Source: Proteles cristata cristata (lineage: Eukaryota; Chordata; Mammalia; Carnivora; Hyaenidae). Taken from it: DNA of 64,000 bases. The stretch covers positions 1,194,345 through 1,258,344 of the forward strand of contig JAESUZ010000346.1 in assembly GCA_017311185.1 (NCBI GenBank). Direction: 5' to 3'. The notes below the pieces were generated by a model. The model was not told where the DNA came from. It did no database searches and worked only from the letters and a program-made list of their open reading frames with translations. The position numbers and the translations under genes were made by a program. Below, in pieces: positions 23,701 through 35,700 of the stretch (position 1 is its first letter; each line of letters opens with the position of its first letter).

Positions 23701-26700
23701 TCACCCCTACCCCAAGCCCATGGTGATGATGCATAGTCCCTCCAACCTGCCGAAAGCGCTGCTGTGAGAATTAACGAGGGAACGTATGTGAAATGCTTGA
23801 ACACATTAGGGCAGGGCAAACAGTGGCCCTGGTGACGATGAGTGACGAGGGGGAGAAACCAGGATCATCTGACATTCAGCAGCTAAATGCTCTCCCTGGG
23901 ACCAAGCCGGCTCCCTGGTGGCCTCGGAGTGACAGAGGAGATAGGGACTCCAAGCTTCCCGGACATCAGTTAGAGCCCATTATGCTCCCTGCCCCCTTCT
24001 CCCAAGAGAAGTCAACCAGCTTACTTCCTGGGACCCAAATTCACGGGTGAAGCCACGTCAGTAGCGCCCAGCTTCCGTGTGACAGCCATCAACGGTCCCC
24101 CCACAACTGCCTATGGAGTGTGTTGCTTTGAATTCCGTGAGATGCTTATAGATGGCTTGGCTGGGTCTCTACCTAGCCCAGCCAGAGGGCTTCGGGGGGC
24201 TGGGGCGTCTGCAGAGCCTAAGTCTGTACCGTCTCCCCCCACACCCCCCATGGCTCTGCCACCTCGCTGCCCACTGCCAGCTTCCACCCAAAGGTACTGT
24301 TGAGTGGGGAGATGGCAGGCTTTAGGTCCGCCTGGCCCTGCTGCGTGCGAGTGGGGTTGGGGGTGGCGAGGTGGGGGCAGGGTGGGGGAGGCAGGGTGCA
24401 AAGAATGAGGATGGTCTGTCTCTGATTCCGGCAAACGACCAAGTGGCCAGATGAATTTTCGTATGAACCTGTTTCCCTTGAACCTGTGTTTCTCTTGCTG
24501 TCCGGCTGTCCGGTCTCCCCATGCACCGGCCCCCCCTAAATCAGAAACCAAGAATGATACGAGTTCAGGGAGTAAGCCTCGAGCTCGGTCCCTAGGGTGA
24601 GAGGACAGTGATAAAATACCTGGAGAGCACTTTGTGGTCACCAGTGTCTTCTTCTAGGTCATCTGAGGATCGGACGGTGCCGGGCGCTATAAACATTGAA
24701 CTTTCTACGTGGTCCACGTGCTTCCTTTTTTCCTTCTTTTTACTGCTGGTTGATTCTCCCATTACCTTTTCTTCGAAAGAGTTTGCTAAGTTTCCCGAGT
24801 TTCCGAATTCCTGGGACTTAAGGACACAGACAACCAGATACAAGTCAGCGTTTCAGGCTGCGTGCTGAGTGCGTGACGCCGCGCCCTTCCCCTAGCGATG
24901 CTCTGTTCCACCTGAATTCCAGGAAGCTAGAGCGCCCCCTCCTGGGGACTCCTTCCGGCACAGCCTGCCGTGGGAGGGAGGCCCACCCCCACAATGGCTC
25001 GGGCTCTGGCTCCGGGTGCAAGAGTGCAAAGGGCACAGATTGTACACACAGCATGGGTTTCAGAATCCCTAAGATCTGGCTGTGTGAGTTACCTTAAGCA
25101 ACCGACTTTATTTCTCTCTCCCCCTCAGTTTCCTCATCTGTCAAATGGGTGTAATAACTATCTGTCTCTTTTCATTATACCACAAGTATTTACTGTGAAT
25201 GATGTTCCATACGGTTGGGCGATGGCTGGGCCCCTCACACAGCCATCACCCACTTAAAGAGAGGAGCGAATGCTAGAAGCCAGGTGGGCCAACAGGTGCA
25301 AACGTGGCCCCTGGGCCAGGAGAGGTACACACACCGGCAAACAGACAGCTTATGGGAAGACATCTTTCCCCCTTTTTAAAATTTATTTTTCCCCATTTTT
25401 TAATTTATTTTTTTAATTATTTTTTAAATTTTTCTAATGTGGACTGCAGTCAAAGCATCTTCCTTGTCAAATAAATGCCAGCGATGTGACCCAGCAAAGG
25501 CAGGGGGAAGAGAGACAGTGTGAGCAGGGGAGGGTCAGAGAGAAAGGGAGACAGAATCCAAAACAGGCTCCAGGCTCTGAACTGGTTGTCAGCACAAAGC
25601 CGGACGCGGGGCTCGAACTCATGAACCGTGAGATCATGACATGAGCCGAAGTCGGACGCTTAACCGACAGAGCCACCCAGGTGCTCCGAAAAGACTTTTG
25701 TTTAAAGACTAGAAGAAGAAACTTTCCATTTATCTCATTGGAAAGTTTATTTTTCCTTTTTTAAAATATTTGTAATGTTTATTTATTTTTGAGAGAGAGA
25801 GACAAGCCTGAGTGGAGTGGGGGCAGAGAGAGAGGGAGACAGAATCCGACGCAGGCTCCAGACTCCGAGCTGTCAGCACAGAGCCCGACATGGGGCTCAA
25901 ACCCACAAACCATGTGATCAAGACCTGAGCCGAAGTTAGATGCTTATATGACTGAGCCACCCAGGCACCCCGTTTTTTTTCCTTCTAAAAAGAAGGGTCA
26001 GGTATCAGAGGAAGGCTTCGGTGTCATCTTGTCTGCCAGGCAGACCTCACCCATCATCTTGGGCGACAGGACCTCCCTCTGCTCACCCACGGGACTACCC
26101 GGGCTACATCGGGGAGCCAAGGACCAGTGCACCTGGGTGCAGGGGGTGCCTGCTCGTTGGATGCGGGGCAGCCAGAGGAGGCAGCTCCGAGCCCGAGACG
26201 CGGACAGTGGCAAACTGTGCCCAGGAACGGAAGCTCTCCTCAGGGCCCACGCCCCGTTCAGTGTAAGGCGGAATGAAATCTACACCACTCTGTCTCACTT
26301 CCGGCTCAGGGCTCCTTCCGCCACACCCCAAATCACCTGTCCGCATGCTGGGCACACGGACAAGCACAACCTGCTTTTGGCAAATGACTCTCCTCTTTGT
26401 GAAGCAGGAGAGAAGGAAGCGGCGTGTCTGCAGGCTGCAGTCAGTCAGTCCGGGGAGAGGAAATGGCTGCTAATAAGCCATTTTAAATAGCACAGAGGGG
26501 CAGGAAAGCAACGTAGGCTTACGTCCTGCCACCCACTGGGTCCCCTTTCTTTTGTCCTAAGAGATCTGCTGTCCAGAGCATCGCCGCAGTTGGTGTCACG
26601 GTCCCCCAGCCTGGGGACTCCAAGACACCATCTCACCGAGGGCCAGGTCTACCCCGATGGATCTTGGGGCCCCTGCTGGCAGAGGTTGCTGGGCTGGGCT

Positions 26701-29700
26701 GCCTTCCAGCAAGTCGGAAGATGGCAGGTGGGAGGGGGGAGGCCGTGGACTGGGGTCCTCTCCCTGGGGCCAGAAGTGGCAGGTGGCAGGTGGGCTCTGG
26801 TGCCGGCGGAGCCACCCCACTCTCTTTTCCACCCAAAGGCAGACAGAGCACGGTGGTCCCGCTCTGCTTGCCTCTAGGCTGTTAGTGTCTGAGAATTCTG
26901 TCCCACCCAGCTCCCACTTCCGGTCTATCTAGACCCTAAATGTCTCTTAAGGCTACTGATGTCCCTTTCTCTTGCAGAGCACCTTCCGGTCCTTCGCTCG
27001 GCCTAGACGCTCCCTTGCCATGAGTCAGAGCTCCATCATTTACCTTGGTGTTTAATTTACCCTGCGTCCATCTTATGCCCCCCTACCCCCTGCCCAAACC
27101 GTCATGCAATCCACCTTTGTTTCCTGCACCGCCAGCCTTGCCGGGCTGCTCTCCAGAATCTGAGGATTAAAACACCAGCCCTCACTCCCTCCTGGGAGGG
27201 AAAATCACAAGCCAGCAAACCAGGTTAGGGAGAAGAGCAGAGAGCTGTCCTGTGTCACTGGCTATAGACTAGAAACAGCTGCCTGGGGAGAGGCTGGGAA
27301 GGCTCCTGGGAGGAGGTGCCATTAGCACTGGGCTTGGAAGAGGAATGAGTCCTTGCCAAGTGTCACATGGGGGGAGGGGCAGAGCAAACTGTGGGGTGCC
27401 TGGGAGGTAGGGGGGAGGCTGGCTTGGCTGGAGGGGAGGGAAGGGAGAGGACAAAGAGGAGGGGTGGGTCAGGGCCCCCTGCACCCTATCACTGCCCACG
27501 CCGATGACCCCTGGAGCTGCCGGGCCAGATGAAATGGGGACACCAAGTGGCAGATAAGTGTGGGCTCAGTTGCTAAAATTTGAAGTGCGTGTTCCCCACT
27601 TCTAAGCCCAGGGGCCAGACAACTGTGCCAACAGGCAACCTTCAAAAAGAAGGGCGAGAGTCAGATGTGAGGTTTTCTGGGGCCGCAGGAGGCGGGACCC
27701 AGGGTTTGCTAAGCACACAGTAGGTGTGGCTACGGCCACCATTTCCAATTATTACTGCTATGACACTGGGCCCTCAAACACAGCCTCATTCCCTCCTCTT
27801 GGCGGCCTTGAGGGCAGGGGCGGGGCTCCGGGAGGCCAGGGGGGCACGCAAGGCCCACACTCTCAGGAGGGCTCCTCTCAGGGGCCAGCCCTTCCCTTGG
27901 TCTGAGGCTGAGTGAAGGAGCGCCTCCTTAAACTGGCTGAAGCGCCCCCTAGTGGAGGCTGCAGCGGAGCCCCAGAGGAAAGCCGAATCCCCGTGCAGGG
28001 CCCAGGGGTCCCGTACCTGATGGCCGTCCACAGAGCCACTCTCTTGGGTCTCCTCTTGCTGGTGGTGTTCCTGTGGAGACGGGGGCGCGGGCTCCAAGGC
28101 TGGTCCGGTGCCCTCTGCACCCCTGTCGGTACGCGGGGCCGGGATGATGGCCTTGGGGACCTCCTCGCCAGGCCCTGGGAAGCAACAGCTGTTCCGAGAG
28201 ACCTCGGCCTCCTCGGCCGCGTCCCTGGCCTCCTCCGCCTCCTCCGCCTCCTCTGCCTCGTCCCCGGGCCCCAGATCACGCAGATAGTCCTCCGGCTCCT
28301 CCATATCCAGATCCTCGGGTTTCAAATCCTCCGAGCTTTCCGCATAAGCCTCCAACACAGCAGCCAAGGGCACCTCGTAGTGCGGGTAGTAGAAAAGCTC
28401 GTGGGGAATGACGGAGACCTTGGACAGGGGCGGGGAGGGCCTGAAGTCCAGGCCTTCCTCGCTGCGGCTGCACAGGGTCTCCAGGCTGGCACTGCTGCTC
28501 GGGGGGTCGGAGGGCAGCTCCCCGCCCGGCCCCTGCGGCCCGTCGTTCTCCGCCTCGTCCTCGCTCTGACGGCGCCGCGTGGACTTGCGCTTGGGCTTCT
28601 CGTACGCTTCCGGCTTTCTATCCACCGGCGCCTCCTCGGGGGCCAAAGAGCAGCCCTGGTCTTCTTGCCCAGGGTCCTGCTTGTCAGGCCTCTCTGGGGA
28701 CTCGTCCGAGTCCTTCCTCTGGTGCGCGGATTTACTTCTCCTCTTCCCCAACCGCTCAGCACGATTCTCCGAAACCTCTTCCTCGACAGGTTTCTTCTCA
28801 TGAGGCTCAGGAACCTCACCGAAGGCCTGGCTGGTCGAGGCAAAATCTATTAGGTCGCTGTTGAACTTAGAGGCTTTTAAAGGTATGCCTTCAAAACAGT
28901 CTTCCTCGTCCATCGCTTCTACGGTCAGCAGCTTGACCTTGATCTGCAAGGAGTCAGCTATAACGGTGTTGTCCCTGAGGGGCGACAGGGGACGACTCTC
29001 CTCCTCCCCGCAGTCAGCTGCACCCTCTGGTGCCCCGTTCCATGAGGGGCAACTCTTGGAAGTCTGCGAATGATTGGTCTCCCCGTGCACCGAAGACTCG
29101 TCACCAGGCGACTTGTCAGAGGCTGCTTCCAAAACCTTTGGGGATTCCGGTTTCAGCTTTTCCTCGGCAATCTCAACTGCCAGGACATCCCCATCCTGCT
29201 TCAGCAACGAGTCCTTTGTTCCTCTCGGGCTCCCTTCAAAGCGAAGGTCTTGACCGTAGAAAGGGTCTTTACTGCAAGAAGCATCCCTGAGCGTGTCCGC
29301 CTCGAAGTGCACGGTCTTCTTGACTGGCAAAGAGTTGGACCTCCGGTTGTCCTTTCTGGATGATAAGATGGAAGATTCTGGAGATGGCTCACTGGTGCTG
29401 CTGGCCTTCCCTGGGACCCCTTGGAGGGCCTGGTCGATGATCTGGTGCATGAACTCGGTGGAGCTGTCTGTCAGCGCCCGACTGGGCACACCATCCAGGA
29501 AGCACTCCTTCGCGCTCTCGGACTTGTCACAGACAAAGACTTTGGAGGGCGGCGGGTGGCTGGCTTCGTGGTTGATGGTGTAGGCTCGCTCCCCATTTTC
29601 GGTCAGAAGGAAGACTGTGCTCTCCTGTTCAGAAGGTGTTTCTTTGATGCGGACAAAGGTGGACTCGATAGGGGCTTCTTTATCCGAATCCACCAAATCC

Positions 29701-32700
29701 TCCTGGGAAGAGACGTAGGATGACATGAAATCAATCAGAGGAGTATCTGAGTACAGTGTCTATTCCCCCCTCATACAACAGAAACCAGCGTGGAAAAAGC
29801 CATTTCAGAATGAACGCAAGAAGTACTCTAATTAAGACAGGCAGATGGAGGGGCGCCTGGGTGGCTTAGTCGGTTAAGCATCCGACTTTCGCTTAGCTCA
29901 TGATCTCGCCGTTCGTGGGTTTGAGCCCCGTGTCGGGCTCTGTGCTGACTGCCAGCTCGGAGCCTAGAGCCTGTTTCAGAGTCTGTGACTCCCTCTCTCT
30001 GACCCTCCCCTGCTCACGCTGTCTCTCTCTCTCTCTCTCCTAGAAATAAATAAAAAACATTAAAAAAAAATTTTAAGAGAGGCAGATGGATGCTCCTGCT
30101 GAAACGTGAAAATACCAGACATGCTAAAAAAAAAAAAAATGGGTTTTTAAAAACTATGAAGGCCAAGAAATCTCAACAAATGGAACCCTAGGGAAGGTTG
30201 AGCCTTTCCTATGTGAGTGTCAGCTGCTTTAGACTAGTGGGCTCCTGCCTCGTCTGAGTATGGATAGGAGAGTGAACTTACCCAAGATCATCTTTACTGA
30301 CTGCACGGGCCAGCGTGAGAGACCCAATATGGAGGCGCCCCCAATACAAAACCAATTCTCTTCATATACTAATTTTCAACACACAGGGGCGTTTGTTAAG
30401 TGAGAAACAGCTGAGAGTGAGAGCAGAGCCAAAAAGCAGAGAGCAGCCTTGTAGCGCTTGGCTCCCAGCGCCCTGGCAGAGAGAGTCGGCTGACCTCATC
30501 CGAAAATCATTTGAAACCAGAGAGCTGACATTAAAACTGCGGCATAGCTGCTACCGACTCCTGAGAAAGCCAAAACAATCAGTTCCTCAATCAGATCCTG
30601 GTTTGGGAAAAGGCTACACCTTCTCTGGGGGGAAAATGGCGGCTGCCTCAGTTGCTACTCTTCTTTTTTATAGCAGGTCTGGCACAAAATAAGAAGTTTT
30701 CAGACATGGAGAAGCCGAAGAATGAGACCCACAATCAAGAGAAACAACGATCATTAGATGTAGACTCAAATACCACCCAGGGTTAGAACTAGCAAATAAA
30801 AGACTCCAAAAGTAATGATTTAACAAAGACTACAAGAAATACAAAGGAAAGTAGTTCTGGAGGCTAAAGGAAAGTGACCACAAATGGAAGCTTGGATCTG
30901 AAAGAGGGAATGAAAAGTACCTAAATTGCTAACTATACGGTCAATATAGAAGACCATTTAAAAGCTCTCCTTAAAAAGTCTCCTGACTGTTGAAAGCAAT
31001 AATGAGAACAAAGCATTGGCCATTAAAACATATGTAGAAGTAAAGTAAATGACAATCATAGCACAAAGGAATAGAGAAGTGAATGGAATTACACTGTTCC
31101 GTAAAGATGCCTAAAATGCGTGTTTTACTGTTAAGTGGTATAATAGTAATTCAAGGCAGTCTAAAGTAGGTTCAAGGTAAGTTTTTTTATCCCTAGAGAA
31201 ACTACTTCAGAGATAAAATGAGAAGTTGTGGCCAAAAAGCCAAAAGAGGAGGTATGACAGAAACCAAAACCAATTATCTAATAATCCAAAAAATGTTAGG
31301 TAGGAAGGACAAAGGAGCATAGAACAGAGAGGGCCATGAAATCAATAATCATGATGGCAGGTTAAATCTATGTAAATAGTTGGGAAATATGCTAATAAGG
31401 TGACACATTAATTCTTGTCAGAAGAGATAAAAAATAAGACCGAATTGTATACTACTTACAAGAGATAGGCTTTAAATATGAGCACACACACCGGAAGGGA
31501 AAGAGAAAGAGATCTATCATGCTTACACTAATCATAAGAAAGCTGGAATCTTATCACATAAAGTAGACTTCCAGGCAAAGGTTGAAATTGCGGAAAAATA
31601 CAATGACCGAGCCATCAGGAAGATACAACAATCTTACATGTGCGTGCATGTACAGCATAGCGTGGACGCCGTAAAGCAAAAACTAACAGAACCAAGAAAC
31701 AAATCCACAGTCCCAAGTGGGAGAATTTTTAACCTTTTCCCCCTCACGCTGACAGGAAATGTAGGAAAAACATAGTATGTGTACAGAATATTAGAAGAGC
31801 ATATTAGGGGTGCCTGGGTGGCTTAGTTGGTTAAGCGTCTGACTTTCGCTTAGGTCATGATCTCGCGGTTCGTGGGTTCAAGCCCCGCGTCGGGCTCTGT
31901 GCTGACTGCCAGCTCAGAGCCTGGAGCCTATTTCAGAGTCTCTGTCACCCTCTCTCTCTGACCCTCCCCTGCTCATGCTCTCTCTCTCTCTCTCCTAGAA
32001 ATTTAAAAAAAAAAAAAAGGGCATATTAACCAACTCAACCTAATTGGTATTGAAAGAATGTCAATTCTTTTTTTCTTTTTTTTTCTTTTGAGAGAGAGAG
32101 AGAGAGGATGTGTCACTGTATAAGACATTCTTTCCAAGTACTTATGATATATTTACCCAAATAAACCATATTTGGGGCCATAAAGTTAGGGGCAGGGTCT
32201 GGTACATGGCTGACCAGGGCTTACCAAAGGCTTATTAAAATGAACTAAACTTGGGGCGCCTGGGTGGCTCAGTCAGTTAAGCATCTGACTCTTGATTTCA
32301 GTTCAGGTCATGATCTCCCGGTTCATGTGATCAAGCCCCACATCAGGCTCCGCACTGACAGCAGAGCCTACTTGGGATTGTCTCTCTCTCTGACCCTCCT
32401 CCGAGCACTCTCTCAAAATAAATGAATAAACATTTAAAATAAGTAAATAAAATGAACTAAACTCAGCTGAATTGTTCAGGAATAGTTCAGTGGGTGTCTA
32501 GATTCGCCGGGACTTGCCATCTGTATTCCCCTGGGGAAGTACATGGCCAGTTCTCCAGGGGTCCACTGTGTCTGTGAATCAGGACCACTTTCCCCAGGTG
32601 TCATATTTCATTCAATCTCTCCCTGTCCAGCCCCCACCTGGGACCCCAGCACGAGGGAGATCCAAGTGTTAGATGAGCTGCATCGTGGCTGTGACCTTAA

Positions 32701-35700
32701 CTCACACAGACATGGTAAGTTTCAGCCGATTTCGAACTCTGCCTACAGCTCTAGAGCTCAGGGCTAATAAAAGCCTATTTCCATATCTAGCGACGGCCTA
32801 GGAAAACTGAATTACAAAAACAGTGACAATTACTGCTATGTGCTGAGCATTGACTGTTGTAGCAGGCAGAAGACTGGGCACTCTACACCATCTACTTATT
32901 CTTGACACCACTCTGAAGTGCGGGTAAGATTTTCATTTCACTGATGACGCCTCATACAGACTTGTATCAGTGACACTAAGCAAGCAGCTCAAGGTCACAC
33001 AGCTTCAAGTGGCAGAACTGCCACTTCCAGCCCACGGAATTCCTTCTTCTAAAGCTCCCTGGGAAGTGATCTGTGGTTCAGGGACCGATGGGCCACGGGC
33101 CAGCAGAAAGGGAATAGAATCAAAGCCGTGGCCAAGGAGGACCCCATCTGGCTCTTTCGAGCTGCACAAAATGGGGCCTCAGTTTCCGCCGTAGGTTGTC
33201 AGGGACCCAAGAGCCAGAAGTGTGGAGTCACAGAGGGCCGGGGTCAGACCCCAGCCTTGACAGGCAGCCAAGCGCCTTAAAAAGGCATGCACTTTCCTAC
33301 TCTGGTATTCCATGTGTCCGTGGAAATATTTCCTTCTAGTCCCAAAGGAAATAATCCCGTGATGCGCCCCGAGATCTATTCTGTAAGAGGTTTACCGCGT
33401 GTTGTATAGAAACATGACTCTTTTCGAAACAACCTCAATGTCTACCCGTGGAAGCTATACTTGGGAGCTGTGATCCTGGAGAGGCCCGTGAGCTTCTTCA
33501 ACGATCTGCGTTCTCATCTATGAGGACAATGACATCAAGCCGTGTCTGATCGTGAGGGCGGTCACCCCGGATACGCACGCGGGGCGCTTCCCTGACCGGC
33601 CTCCAGCGCAAAGTGCCGCCCTCCTCCCCCCGTGCGCATGAGCTCTTCGTGCTAATTTTATTTCTGTCTCGTACCTCCCATTATCCCAAATTATGTGTTT
33701 GCTTGTGTGGTGCCTGTCTGGGCTCATAGGACAAAGCGGTACAAGGTCAGGGACTTTCATCCTTCTAGCTTATGGCTGAGTCGCCCCGAGCGAGCACAGT
33801 CAATCACCAATGCTTTCAAGAAAGGTCTATTGTCACACTGGTCCTGTCACTTGTATCACCTCAAGGCTGAGCTTGGAGCTATGACAACTTCTGAAAGGTC
33901 TGATTTGGCTCCAAGTGCAGTCTGGGATTCTGAAAATCAGAAACTGTGCTTTTCTTCTTTTTTTTAAGAAGATGTGCTTTTTAAAAAAACTTTTTTAAAC
34001 ATTTATTCATTCTTAAAAGACAGAGACAGACAGAGAGCGAGCGAGGGAGGAGCAGAGAGAGAAGGAGACACAGAATCAAAAGCAGGGTCCAGGCTCTGAG
34101 CCGTCAGCACAGAACCTGATGCGGGGCCCGAACTCACTGACTGTGAGATCATGACCTGAGCTGATGTCAGATGCTTAATCCACGGAGCCACCAGGCGCCC
34201 CAGAAGACTTGCTTTTCAAATGTCACTGTCCTTTATAATTTTTCACACTCAGATAAAATCCGGTAAACTGCTAGAATGTTCCATCTGACAGCTAAAGAAT
34301 CAGGTGTCTGATTCCCATTACAAGGGAGCATCCTTTATAGTCTTAGTCAAGTGTAGTAGGGGAAGAAGTTTGCAAGAGGGATGGCTGTCCAACTTCCCAT
34401 CCTGCTGTTAAATGTAAATCATCTGACGGCGCCTGCACAGCTCAGTCAGTTAAGCATCTGACTCTTGGTCTCGGCTCAGGTCATGATCGCATGGTCTGTG
34501 GGTTCAAGCCTCACGTCGGGCTGTGCGCTGACAACGTAGAGCCCGCTTGGGGTTCTCCGTCTCCCTCTCTCTCTGTCCTTCCCCTGCTCACTCGCGTGCT
34601 CGGTCTCTCTCTCAAAAATAAAATAAACATTTAAAAATGATAAGAGAATAAATGTAAAGCATCTCATCCATGATTCTGAAATTAAAATGCGCCAAGGCAA
34701 CCTTCAGGGGACTTGAGTCCCAGTTTTGATTATTACTGCTCATTTCATCAGAGCTCCGTCTGACAGCCAGCGGAGGGAAATCGTTTCTGAATCAAAGGTA
34801 AGGAAACAACATACAGCCTCCAGGTCCGGGAAATGTTCCAGAAATTGTGCCACATAAGTCACGATGGACTGCTCATCTGGGGTGTCAACCATGATGTCTG
34901 TGGAGAGAGACACAGGAGTCAGAAGGACGAGCAGCATGGGAGTTTTAATTTTTTTTTAAATATTTATTCATTTTTGAGAGAGAGACAGAGCACGAGCTGG
35001 GGAGGGGTAGAGAGAGAGGGAGACACAGAATCCAAAGCAGGCTCCAGGCTCTGAGCTGTCAGCAGAGCCCAAAGCAGAGCTCGAACTCACCAACGGTGAG
35101 ATCATAACCTGAGCTGAAGTTGGACACTTAACCGACTGAGCCACCCAGGAGTCCCACGGGAGTTTTAAACAGGGTCAAGGGACGCTTGCTAGCGAAGAGC
35201 CCCGAAGACCACTGAGGTTTTCCCTCTTTATTTTATGCTTGAGGAGAGGGGCGCCCAGAGGGGATGGATCATGTGGCTAAAGTCTCACATCTGGCTGATG
35301 AAGAGAAGAGGTGGGAAGTAGAATCCACGATTCCTCCTTCCCAAGGCTGTCCCCTGGTCCCTCCTGTCTGAATTCCCCCACCGGGAGCAGCCAGCACTCG
35401 GCTGGCCCCATCAGCGAGTCCGGCGAGCCGTGACCCTGACTCCCTGCTCGAGGGAGTCCCAGAGCAGCCCAAGTCACGTGGACATCAATCTGACAGGCAG
35501 CCAAGCGCCTTAAAAAGGCATGTACTTTTCTACTCCGGTATTCCATGGACGGGATCTGGTCATGAAGGAAATAACCTTGAGATGCACCCTGAGCACTACT
35601 CAGCAAGAGGTTTACCGCATGTTGTATAGAAACAGGACTCCTCTGGAAAAACTTCAATGTCTACCCGTGGAAAACCTGAGTAAATTTTGTGACGCCCCCT

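Larger units (their letters stand above)
20390..24619 (-). other. CLMN: CLMN intron 10
   Basis: 4,230 bp without SINEs, unusual for this window. It holds MIR-like pieces (20970-21110, 23630-23820) and an old LINE-like repeat (21850-22290). A GC-rich unique stretch at 22400-23480 includes a 24-bp tandem duplication (GAGCCCAGGCGCARAGCRGAG type) near 23415-23465. Confidence 0.8.
24817..28016 (-). other. CLMN: CLMN intron 9
   Basis: 3,200 bp. Contains a MIR (25030-25190), two SINEs (25500-25687 and 25757-25971) and an old LINE-like stretch at 27190-27400. The remainder (about 25975-27080) is unique GC-rich sequence. Confidence 0.85.
29703..34814 (-). other. CLMN: CLMN intron 8
   Basis: 5,112 bp, the largest fully contained intron. 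It is mostly transposon-derived: five SINEs, a degenerate L1-like stretch (30300-32200), a MIR (32815-33040) and one copy of a repeat that recurs in intron 7 (33258-33453). Confidence 0.85.

Noticed and set aside
27786..28016. Open continuation of exon 9 past its donor
   Set aside because: A consensus GTACGG donor joins exon 9 in phase to exon 10 with calmin-like continuity; the read-through peptide is unlike calmin.
27912..28853. 313-residue forward frame
   Set aside because: Antisense shadow of CLMN exon 9; lack of stops follows from the GC-rich coding strand.
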